Assembly: GCF_002023715.1 (NCBI RefSeq)
Contig: NZ_MAHX01000008.1
Coordinates: 1-64,000 of the forward strand
Length of the DNA stretch: 64,000 nt
DNA from: Elizabethkingia occulta
Lineage (GTDB): Bacteria; Bacteroidota; Bacteroidia; Flavobacteriales; Weeksellaceae
Reading direction: 5' to 3'
In this document: piece after piece, positions 34,827 through 43,496 of the stretch
Layout of the letters: each line of letters begins with the position of its first letter
How positions within the stretch are numbered: position 1 is the stretch's first letter
Program-made: the position numbers and the translations under genes
Notes under the pieces: model-generated
What the model was told of the DNA's origin: nothing
What the model saw: the letters and a program-made list of their open reading frames with translations, nothing else
Database searches by the model: none

Positions 34827-35399
34827 ATGACAGAACTGGAACTTAGTATAAAATCTTATTTCGGAATCATTGATCCTGAAGAGCTATCATCCATTGCCTC
34901 TTTGTTTCAATTAGAATTATTGAAAAAAGGAGATTACTTTCTTAATACAAATAAAGAATGTGATCGACTAAGTTTTGTACAATCTGGTTTTTTGAGAATT
35001 TTTTTCGAAACTGAAGACAGGGAAATTACACAATGGATCTCTACAAAAGGTTATTTCGTAACCGACTTGTCTGGTTTTATCTTTGACCGACCTGCCCGAT
35101 GGAGTATTCAGGCGTTGACGGATGCAGAGATTTACACCATCAGAAAGAGTGAATACGATAAGATAAAGATTATTATCCCCAGATGGCCAGAGTTGGAAAG
35201 GTTGTTTATTGTTCGTTGTTTTACAATACTCGAAGACCGAATTTTCTGCCATCTTTCTATGACAGCAGAAGAACGGTATCATTTTTTCTTTGAGAATAAT
35301 AAAGAATTATTTAATCAGGTTCCCTTACAATACATTGCATCTATGCTTGGTATGAGACCCGAAACATTTAGCCGTATCAGAAAAAAGCAATTTTCCTGA
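34827..35399 (+). CDS. Crp/Fnr-family transcriptional regulator
   Basis: 190 residues. Cyclic-nucleotide-binding-type beta-roll (about 20-115; FVQSGFLRIFFETEDREITQW) followed by a dimerisation helix and a short C-terminal winged helix (VPLQYIASMLGMRPETFSRIRKK). This compact form is common in Bacteroidota. A TATATTTG -7 box at 34815-34822 lies only 4 nt before the ATG, so the mRNA is probably leaderless. It precedes a secreted SRPBCC protein by 74 bp and may control it. Confidence 0.87.
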   Translation: MTELELSIKSYFGIIDPEELSSIASLFQLELLKKGDYFLNTNKECDRLSFVQSGFLRIFFETEDREITQWISTKGYFVTDLSGFIFDRPARWSIQALTDAEIYTIRKSEYDKIKIIIPRWPELERLFIVRCFTILEDRIFCHLSMTAEERYHFFFENNKELFNQVPLQYIASMLGMRPETFSRIRKKQFS

Positions 35400-35473
35400 A
35401 TTCTTGATTTTTATCAAGCCAAAACTACAATACAAACCAGACCTTTGTGATATTCAATTAAATAAACTTCACA

Positions 35474-35959
35474 ATGAGGCGTCTTTTTTTATTATTAGCA
35501 ACTCTCCTGATGAGTTTTATGGCTATGGCAAAAGAAATTAAAACAGAAATTGTTATTCAGGCAGCACCCGAAACAATATGGAAAATACTTACCGATTTTG
35601 AAAACTATCCGCAATGGAATCCATTTATAGTATCCGTTACTGGTGAGGCTGAAAAAGGAAATAAAATTGTAGTCAATATCAAACCTCCGGACAGGAAAGG
35701 CATGATTTTTAAACCTATTATTCTAACTAAGATAAAAGACAAAGAATTAAGTTGGCAAGGGAAACTAATGTTTAAAGGGCTTTTTGACGGAAAGCATAAA
35801 TTCGAATTGATAGACAATGGAAACGGTACAACAACGTTTATACAAAGCGAAAAATTTAGCGGAATTTTCGTCTGGTTATTTAATACACGAAATACTAAAA
35901 AAGGATTTAATGAAATGAATCAAAAGCTAAAAGAGCTTGCCGAAAGCAAATTGTATTAA
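35474..35959 (+). CDS. SRPBCC-domain protein with signal peptide
   Basis: 161 residues. Signal peptide MRRLFLLLATLLMSFMAMA, then a polyketide-cyclase/START-like SRPBCC fold (IVIQAAPETIWKILTDFENY-P-Q-W-N-P-F, and E-K-F-S-G-I-F-V-W-L-F near the C-terminus). The family binds hydrophobic ligands; export is unusual for it. The ligand is unknown. Downstream of a Crp-type regulator in the same direction. Confidence 0.82.
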   Translation: MRRLFLLLATLLMSFMAMAKEIKTEIVIQAAPETIWKILTDFENYPQWNPFIVSVTGEAEKGNKIVVNIKPPDRKGMIFKPIILTKIKDKELSWQGKLMFKGLFDGKHKFELIDNGNGTTTFIQSEKFSGIFVWLFNTRNTKKGFNEMNQKLKELAESKLY

Positions 35960-35970
35960 TAATATTCTAT

Positions 35971-36000
35971 AAAAAAACCGCTTTATTTAAGCGGTTTTTT
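35971..36000. terminator. bidirectional terminator overlapping an NTF2-like gene end
   Basis: AACCGCTT-TATTT-AAGCGGTT with A- and T-runs on either side. It contains the stop codon (35983-35985) of the convergent minus-strand gene. Confidence 0.9.
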
Positions 36001-36492
36001 ATTTTGGAAATCCTTCAGAACTTTTGCTTCATCCGGAGTTTTTAGTTTTGTGACATCATTAGCAAGATCATTTGGAACCGTCATAGAAAGGACATATTGT
36101 ACAATCTGCCATTTTCCGTTGTCTTTAATCAGAACGCCAGAACCTCTGCAAAGGCTCATATTTTTAGTATCCAGAACTTCGTCTACCCATGCTGTATTAC
36201 CATCTTTAGAAAAAGAAATATGGCGGTCTATAGCTGTGAAATCCCATGCTCTGCCACGATCGAAGTAAGGTTTAGCAAAACCTATAAATTCTGATTTTGT
36301 CCAACGTTCGGTAGCATCGGTGCCGATATAAATAGATTTATCGTGCAGTAATCCGAAATAGCCATTAAAGTCTGCTTTTGCAGCTGCCTGATGCCAGCTG
36401 GTCATTAATTTGTCAATTTGTTGTTCTGCTTTTTGTGCTTTTACAATAAAAATACAAAGCATAAAAGCCAAAAGGAAAGTTAGTTTTTTCAT
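35983..36492 (-). CDS. exported NTF2-like (SnoaL/DUF4440) protein
   Basis: 169 residues from ATG 36492. Signal peptide MKKLTFLLAFMLCIFIVKAQ, then a nuclear-transport-factor-2-like fold (Q-I-D-K-L-M-T-S-W-H-Q-A-A-A-K-A-D-F; WTKSEFIGFAKPYFDRGRAW; GSGVLIKDNGKWQIVQYVLS). Family members are small-ligand binders or enzymes; the specific role is unknown. The last codons are in the terminator hairpin shared with the SRPBCC gene. Confidence 0.8.
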   Translation of the reverse strand: MKKLTFLLAFMLCIFIVKAQKAEQQIDKLMTSWHQAAAKADFNGYFGLLHDKSIYIGTDATERWTKSEFIGFAKPYFDRGRAWDFTAIDRHISFSKDGNTAWVDEVLDTKNMSLCRGSGVLIKDNGKWQIVQYVLSMTVPNDLANDVTKLKTPDEAKVLKDFQNKKPLK

Positions 36493-36549
36493 AATCAATT
36501 TGATTGGTGTAGAAAAGGGGAGCCCTTGATTTATTTATAAATTAAAATT

Positions 36550-36849
36550 TCAAATTTTTCGTTTTCCAGGATTTTGTCGGTTTGAAAAAAAGGATAAAAT
36601 TTCAATGTTATTGTCTTTTATTCTATAGTAAAGTGTATTAAACTTTAGAATTATAGCTTTATAAATTTTTTTAGAATCAGCATTAGGATAAATAGTTGGG
36701 CTTTTAGAAATTACTTCGATAGTGTCTTCTAATTTCTGGGCTAACTTCTTAAGTTCTTTTTCTGTAAAATTATTCTCGAGATATTCAATAGTTCTGGAAA
36801 GTTCGTCTAATGCATTTTGTGTCCAAAAAACTTTATAACCATTTTTCAT
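36550..36849 (-). CDS. RelE/ParE-family toxin
   Basis: 99 residues. ParE-like start YKVFWTQNALDELSRTIEYLENN, P-T-I-Y-P-N in the middle and the C-terminal strand YYRIKDNNIEILSFFSNRQNP with the R-x-x-x-P end seen in RelE/ParE toxins. The ATG overlaps the antitoxin gene by 17 bp, so the two are coupled. Whether it cuts mRNA or poisons gyrase cannot be told from the sequence. Confidence 0.82.
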   Translation of the reverse strand: MKNGYKVFWTQNALDELSRTIEYLENNFTEKELKKLAQKLEDTIEVISKSPTIYPNADSKKIYKAIILKFNTLYYRIKDNNIEILSFFSNRQNPGKRKI

Positions 36850-37066
36850 ATAATTTTCGGGCGTTAGAATGTGTTTCTAGTTTTTCACTATCAGCATCTT
36901 CAATACCTTTTTCAATGGCACTTTTTTCATCCTCAGAGATAGAATTCCACCAGTCCTTTGCTTCTTCTTTTCTGAAAGCAATTAATTTTTCAATAATAGA
37001 TTGATCCTCCAATGTAGATAACCATTGGATTAATTCTAATTTCTTATTTAAAATGTGACTATTCAT
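36833..37066 (-). CDS. antitoxin of the RelE/ParE pair
   Basis: 77 residues, first gene of the pair. Acidic, mostly helical (ELIQWLSTLEDQSIIEKLIAF; SISEDEKSAIEKGIEDADSE), of the kind found with ParE-type toxins in Bacteroidota. It overlaps the toxin start. A minus-strand TATATTTG -7 box lies at 37095-37102. Confidence 0.75.
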   Translation of the reverse strand: MNSHILNKKLELIQWLSTLEDQSIIEKLIAFRKEEAKDWWNSISEDEKSAIEKGIEDADSEKLETHSNARKLYEKWL

Positions 37067-37177
37067 ATTTGTACCCGTAATAGTTTTGCCAACTCAAATA
37101 TACCGAATTTTATCCTAATGTTATTAATAATGTCCTAGTACTTAGTAGTTAACTATTAATTGTGTTATAGCATTAGC

Positions 37178-37220
37178 ATAACCAATACAGATTTTAAAAA
37201 TCTGTGTTGGTTATATTTTT
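37178..37220. other. long hairpin downstream of tex
   Basis: ATAACCAATACAGATT pairs with AATCTGTGTTGGTTAT (15-16 bp, one G-U pair). The T-run follows on the plus strand only, while both flanking genes are on the minus strand, so it is an imperfect candidate for the tex terminator. Confidence 0.5.
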
Positions 37221-37242
37221 AAAAAGTATCTGATTTAAAAAA

Positions 37243-39366
37243 TTATAGGATCATAGAAAGCTGAATACGCTTCCGTTGGGAATCTATCTCTACAACTTTT
37301 ACCTGTACATGCTGATGTAGTTTTACCACTTCATTGACATCGGAAACGAAGCCTTCTTTCAGCTGTGAAATATGCACGAGTCCGCTTTCTTTAATACCTA
37401 TATCTACAAAGCACCCAAATGCTGTAATATTGTTAACGATTCCTGGCAGAATCATTCCGGTTTTTACATCCTCCAGCTTACGGATATTCTTATCAAATTC
37501 AAATACTTTAGCTGCTTTTCGAGGATCTAGCCCTGGTTTCTCCAGTTCTTTCAGGATATCCTGAATCCCTAAAATACCTGTATGATCCGTAATATAATTC
37601 TCAGGTTTTACCAGAGCAATTTTTTCTTTATTACCAATAAATTCACTCAGCGAAATGTTAAGGTCCTTGGCCATTTTTTCTACAATAGAGTAGGCTTCCG
37701 GGTGAACGGAAGAATTATCGAGTGGGTTTTCTGCTTCTCTGATGCGTAAAAATCCTGCAGCCTGCTGAAAAGCTTTTTCCCCAAGTCGCGGAACTTTCTT
37801 TAAAGACTTTCTGTTTGCGAAAGCCCCATTTTCACTACGGAAGTTTACAATATTTTCTGCCATTTTCTCTCCAATTCCCGAAACGTAGCTTAGTAAGGAT
37901 TTGCTGGCGGTATTCAGATTGATTCCTACAGAATTTACACAACGCATAACAGTAGAGTCCAGTTCTTCTTTTAATAAAGTCTGATCTACATCATGCTGGT
38001 ATTGTCCAACCCCAATAGATTTAGGATCAATCTTCACCAGTTCTGCCAACGGATCAGAAAGTCTACGGCCAATAGATACAGCGCCTCTTACCGTAACATC
38101 GTAGCTTGGGAACTCTTCTCTTGCAATTTTGGAAGCTGAATAAACCGATGCTCCAGCTTCGGAGACTACAAAAACCTGCAAAGGTCTGTCAAATGCTATT
38201 TTTTTGATAAAGAATTCCGTCTCACGGGAAGCCGTTCCGTTTCCGATGGATATCGCTTCTATATTGTAGGCATTCACCATCGACCGGATTTTTTTCATAG
38301 CAGTTCCGGTTTCATTTTGTGGTGCATGTGGATAGATATTTTCATTATGGAGCAAATCCCCTTTCTCATCGAGGCAGACAACTTTACATCCCGTTCTGTA
38401 CCCCGGATCTATGGCTAAAATTCTTTTTTCTCCCAAAGGCGAGGCGAGTAGTAGCTGACGTAGATTTTCTGCAAAGACCTCAATGGCTTTTGTATCAGCT
38501 TTTAGTTTAGCTTCCTGTAATACTTCATTAGAGATGGCAGGTTCCAGCAATCTCTTATAAGAATCTTTTGCTGCCAGTTTTATCTGATCTGCACATTCAT
38601 TATTACCTCTGATCATAGCTTTTTCTATAATCTGAAGAGCCTCATCTTTATCAGTGTCGATACTAAACTTTATAAAACCTTCAGTTTCAGCACGCAGCAT
38701 TGCCAGAAGTCTGTGCGAAGGTATTCTGGAAATACTTTCTTTCCAATCAAAATATTGGGAGAATTTTTGCGCAGCTTCTTCGTCTTTTTTAGCTTTAACA
38801 ACTTTAGAAGAAATCTCTGCTTTGTACTGGAATAATTTTCTTAATTGTTTCCGGATGAAAAGATGTTCATTCATCCACTCGGCAATAATATCACGTGCTC
38901 CCTGCAAAGCATCTTCCTCTGACGGAACATTATCCGAAATATAACGTGAAGCTGTTCCGGTAAGATCAGAAGCATTCTGAGCCATAATTATTTTTGCCAA
39001 AGGCTCTAATCCTAAAGCTCTTGCAGTATCGGCCTTTGTTTTCTTTTTCTTTTTATAAGGTAGATAAAGATCTTCAATATACTGAAGATCAAAAGACGAC
39101 TCTATTTTAGACTGTAATTCTTCGGTTAAAGAATCCTGTTCTTCTATAGATTTTAAGATAGACTCCTTACGTTTAACGATTTCATCGTACTGCTTAGAAA
39201 GCTTAGCGATTTGTTCAATTTGTACTTCATCAAGGTTTCCGGTTCTGTCTTTTCTGTAGCGTGCGATAAAAGGAATGGTACAATCTTCTGAAAGAAGCTG
39301 TAATGTGGTTTCAATTCCTTTTGCAGGAGCTGATATATGTTGCTGAATATATTCGGTTTTTGTCAT
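37243..39366 (-). CDS. tex: Tex-family RNA-binding transcription accessory protein
   Basis: 707 residues, normal length. N-terminal Tex region (TIPFIARYRKDRTGNLDE), YqgF/RNase H-like domain (KRILAIDPGYRTGCKVVCLDE), helix-hairpin-helix (SVGINLNTASKSLLSYVSGIG and KVPRLGEKAFQQAAGFLRI), and a C-terminal S1 domain (GMILPGIVNNITAFGCFVDIG). Tex binds nucleic acid and affects transcription elongation and ribosome-associated RNA metabolism. Monocistronic. Confidence 0.94.
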   Translation of the reverse strand: MTKTEYIQQHISAPAKGIETTLQLLSEDCTIPFIARYRKDRTGNLDEVQIEQIAKLSKQYDEIVKRKESILKSIEEQDSLTEELQSKIESSFDLQYIEDLYLPYKKKKKTKADTARALGLEPLAKIIMAQNASDLTGTASRYISDNVPSEEDALQGARDIIAEWMNEHLFIRKQLRKLFQYKAEISSKVVKAKKDEEAAQKFSQYFDWKESISRIPSHRLLAMLRAETEGFIKFSIDTDKDEALQIIEKAMIRGNNECADQIKLAAKDSYKRLLEPAISNEVLQEAKLKADTKAIEVFAENLRQLLLASPLGEKRILAIDPGYRTGCKVVCLDEKGDLLHNENIYPHAPQNETGTAMKKIRSMVNAYNIEAISIGNGTASRETEFFIKKIAFDRPLQVFVVSEAGASVYSASKIAREEFPSYDVTVRGAVSIGRRLSDPLAELVKIDPKSIGVGQYQHDVDQTLLKEELDSTVMRCVNSVGINLNTASKSLLSYVSGIGEKMAENIVNFRSENGAFANRKSLKKVPRLGEKAFQQAAGFLRIREAENPLDNSSVHPEAYSIVEKMAKDLNISLSEFIGNKEKIALVKPENYITDHTGILGIQDILKELEKPGLDPRKAAKVFEFDKNIRKLEDVKTGMILPGIVNNITAFGCFVDIGIKESGLVHISQLKEGFVSDVNEVVKLHQHVQVKVVEIDSQRKRIQLSMIL

Positions 39367-39510
39367 AAAATTGATAAAAGAACACGAATATACGGAAGTT
39401 TTAGCAGGTTAACTTTTAGTTTGGGTGAAAAAAGATCGTCTAATTTGTTTAATAAATGTAAAGGAGCAAAACATAGAATAAAAGTTTCAAAGATGAATAT
39501 GAAAAGTTTT

Positions 39511-40341
39511 TTATTTAGGGTATATTATAGCTTTATCTAGCTCAAGAGGATTATAGTATTTCTTTATTCTATTTTGTTCATCAATCCGCGCTTCCCTTAA
39601 TTCTTCACGCTTGGTATAAGTCTTTCCCGAACCTGCATCACGAAGGCTAAAGCTACTTGCATTTAATAAATCTTTGTATGGATCATTGTAATATTCTAGT
39701 AATAATTTTTGATATTTTGCAAGTGTAATATCTATTGCCTTTTTTCCTCTTTGTTTTTCAAGTATATTAGAAGTATCCGCTGCCTTTGGCAGTTTAGTTA
39801 CCTTTGTAAGCTCATAATGATAATGATTTTTGGAATCATTTATTTCTACAATTAATCCAGGTAAACCTTCAAATTTGTATGGACCTTCTGGAATAGGAAT
39901 GTCTTGTGTAAACCATGCTATCCACTCTCTGCCTCCAAAATTAGTTACTGCTTTCTGCAGTTTATATCCTTTTATATTATTTTCTTCTTTTATTATTGTC
40001 CAATTAAATTCATCTTTAGATTGTAACCTGTAATGGTCCTCATTATTGATATTTTGGAAAGCTTGATTGACTCCATCAGATTTTAATTTTAACAAGTTTT
40101 GATCAAATCCTGTGTTCATATATCCACTTACTCCTTTTTTTGATTGAATAGAATCATATTTATAAATATCCATATCATAGAATTTTTTAGAATCGGAGCT
40201 AATTTCTAATACAGTATTAAACTTCTGATAATTCTTGCTCAGAGAGTCGTTTAAACAACTTAATTCATATTCAAAACGTATTGATTGTGCTTTAATGAAT
40301 ATTATTGAAAGAATAAGTAATGAAAATTTTAATTTTCCCAT
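39511..40341 (-). CDS. GLPGLI-family secreted protein (second copy)
   Basis: 276 residues with a signal peptide (FSLLILSIIFIKAQ). The motif is in KFEGLPGLIVEINDSKNHYH, and W-I-A-W-F-T-Q-D-I-P-I-P-E-G-P-Y precedes it. It is clearly related to the copy at 15754-16596 by this shared core (G-P-Y-x-F-x-G-L-P-G-L-I), but differs elsewhere. Here no double-glycine peptide precedes it. A minus-strand TAAATTTG -7 box lies at 40477-40484, giving a leader of about 130 nt. Confidence 0.85.
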   Translation of the reverse strand: MGKLKFSLLILSIIFIKAQSIRFEYELSCLNDSLSKNYQKFNTVLEISSDSKKFYDMDIYKYDSIQSKKGVSGYMNTGFDQNLLKLKSDGVNQAFQNINNEDHYRLQSKDEFNWTIIKEENNIKGYKLQKAVTNFGGREWIAWFTQDIPIPEGPYKFEGLPGLIVEINDSKNHYHYELTKVTKLPKAADTSNILEKQRGKKAIDITLAKYQKLLLEYYNDPYKDLLNASSFSLRDAGSGKTYTKREELREARIDEQNRIKKYYNPLELDKAIIYPK

Positions 40342-40599
40342 ACATAATATTTAAAATAAGTTTAGCTATTCAATTTCATGGCTACTTAAGATAATTTCTA
40401 GAAAGTTGTTTTAGATTTTTCAGAAAATTATTTTTTAATTAGTTCATGCCTTAAATTTAAATATTTATATGTATTTCAAATTTAACATAACTTTATTTTA
40501 TTATTATTTAACAATTTAATTTAAAAATATTAGCAATTATAACAATGATGTTCTGAAAAAGTAATCCTATGATATTAAAAATCTAAAACAAGAAATTAG
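40342..40599. other. AT-rich upstream region of GLPGLI copy 2
   Basis: Holds the -7 element TAAATTTG (minus, 40477-40484). I looked for a peptide with a Gly-Gly leader here and found none; the only in-phase starts are closed within a few codons. Confidence 0.45.
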
Positions 40600-40640
40600 T
40601 TATAAAAAACGAGAGGCAAAATACCTCTCGTTTTTTATAA
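40600..40640 (-). terminator. poxB-like gene terminator
   Basis: Long near-perfect palindrome: AAAAAACGAGAGG / CCTCTCGTTTTTT around CAAAATA, with extra T-A pairs on both ends. It can act in both directions. Confidence 0.9.
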
Positions 40641-40658
40641 CTATAGATGAAATTATAC

Positions 40659-42386
40659 CTAGAAAATATGCTTATAATTAGATTTTATTGTGTCCAACAC
40701 TTCATTTACACGGCCACCAAGCATTAATTTGGTCATAGATTTTGCCATGCCGATAATCTGACCAGCGTCTACCTTCGGTGGCATAGCCAGTGCATTCGGA
40801 TTGGTAAAAACGTTTAGCAGATATGGGCCGTTATGTTCGAAAGCTCGTTTTACAGCAGCTTCAACATCTCCAACATTATGGATGTTTTCTCCTATAATTC
40901 CCATTGCATCTGCAACTTTGGCAAAATCAGGATTAATCATATCCGTCTGGTTATCCGGAAGTCCGGCAACCTGCATTTCCAGTCGAACCATTCCTAAAGC
41001 CCTGTTGTTGAATACAATAATTTTAACAGGAAGATTGTACTGATGAATGGTTGCTAGATCACCTAATAACATGGAGATTCCACCATCACCACACATAGCT
41101 ACAACCTGTCTTTCGGGATGGGAGAGTGCTGCTCCTATTGCCATTGGCATTGCATTGGCCATGGAGCCATGATTAAATGAACCCAGCATTTTTCTTTTAC
41201 CGGTTGCTTTTATAAAGCGTGCTCCCCATACACAAGTCATTCCGGTATCTACCGTAAAAATAGTATCATCATTGGCATTATTACAAATCGTAGATGCCAG
41301 GAACTCAGGTTGGATATTATCTTCTGATCCGGAGTCCTTAACATAAGTCTCCAGATTTTCTTTTACTTTCTCATAGTATTTCAGCTGCTCATCAAGAAAA
41401 TCTGAATCATCTTTAGTATTTATAAGAGGTAAAAGCGCCTTGATTGTTTCTTTAGCATCTCCACAGAGTCCTAAATCGACTCTTGCACGGCGGCCTAAAC
41501 GTTCCGGGGCTAAGTCAATCTGTGCAATTTTATTTTTTTCCGGCATAAAAGCCTGATATGGGAAATCAGTACCAAATAGTAAAATTAAATCGGAATCGCA
41601 CATACTGTTATAGGCAGAAGGAAGTCCTAGCAATCCGGTCATTCCGACCTCATTCGGATTGTCATGCTGCATAGACATTTTTCCACGGAAAGAATAGCCT
41701 ACGGGAGCTTTCAGATGTTGTGACAACTGAACAACTTCTGCATGTGCATTCTCGGCCCCTATACCACAGAAGATGGTTATTTTTTTGTTTTCATTAATGA
41801 GATCCGCAAGCTGCTGTAATTCCTGATCATTTGGGCGGATTAAAGGTTGAGTAAAGAAAAAACGATTGGAGGTTACATTTTCTTTAGCTTTTAGTTCGGA
41901 AACATCACCGGGGAGACCTACAACAGCAACACCTTTTTTAGAAATAGCATGCTGGATAGCCGTTTGCAAAATTCTGGGAGCCTGTTCAGGTGTCATAATC
42001 ATCTGATTGTAAACACTACAGTTGTCAAATAATTTGATGGTATTGGTTTCCTGAAAATAGTCCATTCCCATTTCGTTGGTATTAATGGTGGAGGCTATAA
42101 CAAGCATTGGAGCATGTCCGCGATGTGCATCGTAAACGCCATTAATAAGATGTACGTGTCCCGGACCACAACTTCCTGCACAACAGGCTAAGCCATCCAA
42201 TTCGGCTTCAGCTGCTGCAGCATAAGCACCAACTTCTTCATGCCGGACATGTATCCATTTTATTTTTCCGTTTTTACGGACAGCATCATTCAGATGATTA
42301 AGGCTGTCTCCCGTAACAGCATAAATACGTTTAATACCTGCATCAGCAAGCATATCGACCATTTGCTCGGCAATATTTTTTTCCAT
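40659..42386 (-). CDS. poxB: ThDP-dependent pyruvate oxidase/dehydrogenase, PoxB-like
   Basis: 575 residues. N-terminal ThDP-binding PYR domain with catalytic Glu in VRHEEVGAYAAAAEA and CAGSCGPGHVHLINGVYDAHR, central domain (about 190-330), and a C-terminal PP domain with the ThDP motif CGDGGISMLLGDLATIHQYNLP...N-N. E. coli PoxB shares T-G-D-S-L-N, C-A-G-S-C-G-P-G and Y-F-Q-E-T. It decarboxylates pyruvate to acetate + CO2, feeding electrons to quinone. A minus-strand TAGCTTTG -7 box lies at 42412-42419. Monocistronic. An acetolactate synthase role is less likely given these shared motifs. Confidence 0.85.
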   Translation of the reverse strand: MEKNIAEQMVDMLADAGIKRIYAVTGDSLNHLNDAVRKNGKIKWIHVRHEEVGAYAAAAEAELDGLACCAGSCGPGHVHLINGVYDAHRGHAPMLVIASTINTNEMGMDYFQETNTIKLFDNCSVYNQMIMTPEQAPRILQTAIQHAISKKGVAVVGLPGDVSELKAKENVTSNRFFFTQPLIRPNDQELQQLADLINENKKITIFCGIGAENAHAEVVQLSQHLKAPVGYSFRGKMSMQHDNPNEVGMTGLLGLPSAYNSMCDSDLILLFGTDFPYQAFMPEKNKIAQIDLAPERLGRRARVDLGLCGDAKETIKALLPLINTKDDSDFLDEQLKYYEKVKENLETYVKDSGSEDNIQPEFLASTICNNANDDTIFTVDTGMTCVWGARFIKATGKRKMLGSFNHGSMANAMPMAIGAALSHPERQVVAMCGDGGISMLLGDLATIHQYNLPVKIIVFNNRALGMVRLEMQVAGLPDNQTDMINPDFAKVADAMGIIGENIHNVGDVEAAVKRAFEHNGPYLLNVFTNPNALAMPPKVDAGQIIGMAKSMTKLMLGGRVNEVLDTIKSNYKHIF

Positions 42387-42570
42387 AATGTTTTGTTTTG
42401 ATGGTTTCTAACAAAGCTACAGCCTTTTTATTTATCAGTATTTATTAAAATTATTCATGTAATACTTTCGTCTTATAAACGGAATATTTACGGGATAGGG
42501 ATTCTTAGCGGTTTCTTTATTAATTCAGGATAATTTTAGATTTATTTTACATTGTCTCCTAAAAAGCACA

Positions 42571-42600
42571 ATCCTCTAAATGTTTACACAAATAGAGGAT
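42571..42600 (-). terminator. candidate terminator of the yoaK-like gene
   Basis: ATCCTCTA / TAGAGGAT arms separated by 14 nt; on the minus strand TGTGCTTTTT follows. 44 bp after the gene's stop. Confidence 0.5.
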
Positions 42601-42643
42601 GGCTCACAGCTAGTTTTACACAAAATTAAAACCAATAATATAT

Positions 42644-43471
42644 TTAATCTTCAAAAATGAATTTTCGTTTTTCACTCCTTTTCGGTATCCCGTGGATCTT
42701 GTCGTACAAATAAGCCAGAACAGTAGGTTTTCTATAAATCCTGCTATATCTGTATCTGGTATTGAAGTGTCTCAGATGAATTTTATAGGCATCATACCCG
42801 ATTACAATAAGTAGACACATACTGATGACATAAAATACTCTGAACTCCAGATAGTAATAGGTAAGACCAGAGAATACGGCTCCTGCTACATAAGCAATCA
42901 TAATACTTATAAGCACTTTTGCTCTTGCAATAAGCTCCGGATTCTTTCTGTACTTTTTATGAGTAAACATAGAAAATAAGATCCCAAGGTCGGTTGTTGT
43001 ACCTGTAAGGTGGGTTGTTTTTATCGAGAAGTTGGAAATACTTGCGGTAAGACCGTTTTGTAAACCTGTTGCGAATAGCATTAGTGCAACCAGATATTCG
43101 GTTTCTTCCAGTGTTCTCTGATAATAAAACTGTCCATAAATACCTACAAATAGCAGACAGATAATTTCCAGAACAATTGGCATTGCATGCGCAAAATACT
43201 TGCTCTTTTTATTGAAATTTATGACAATCAGGTTGGATAAAAAGCTCCCGAAGAAGAATAGGAAAATCCATCCTCCAACAACTGCAGCTTTAGCCCAGCT
43301 TCCTTTGCTTATTTCAGCAGCCAGAATAGCATAGTGTCCCGTTACGTTTGAGGTAAATGAGAGAAATATCAATAATGAGGCTATATTTATAGTACCGGCT
43401 GTAAAAGCTGTCAGCGTCCCCAGCCTGATGTTATCTCCCAGTGTCCTGCTGTTACTATAATTCCTTAACAT
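42644..43471 (-). CDS. YoaK/DUF1275-family membrane protein
   Basis: 275 residues, about six to seven helices. DUF1275 features: LTAFTAGTINIASLLIFLSF then S-N-V-T-G-H, and FATGLQNGLTASISNFSIKT followed by T-T-H-L-T-G-T-T-T-D-L-G. The extra basic C-terminal tail (RYSRIYRKPTVLAYLYDKIH) is cytoplasmic. Function unknown. It follows a Usp-like gene by 25 bp on the same strand, so they are probably one operon. Confidence 0.85.
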   Translation of the reverse strand: MLRNYSNSRTLGDNIRLGTLTAFTAGTINIASLLIFLSFTSNVTGHYAILAAEISKGSWAKAAVVGGWIFLFFFGSFLSNLIVINFNKKSKYFAHAMPIVLEIICLLFVGIYGQFYYQRTLEETEYLVALMLFATGLQNGLTASISNFSIKTTHLTGTTTDLGILFSMFTHKKYRKNPELIARAKVLISIMIAYVAGAVFSGLTYYYLEFRVFYVISMCLLIVIGYDAYKIHLRHFNTRYRYSRIYRKPTVLAYLYDKIHGIPKRSEKRKFIFED

Positions 43472-43496
43472 TTGTGTGTGTTTTAATTGTTATTAT

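Noticed and set aside
37178-37220. Firm terminator for tex
   Set aside because: The T-run is on the wrong side for minus-strand transcription, so it is listed only as a hairpin.
40342-40658. A second GG-leader peptide before GLPGLI copy 2
   Set aside because: Minus-strand starts here are closed within a few codons; no Gly-Gly leader can be read.
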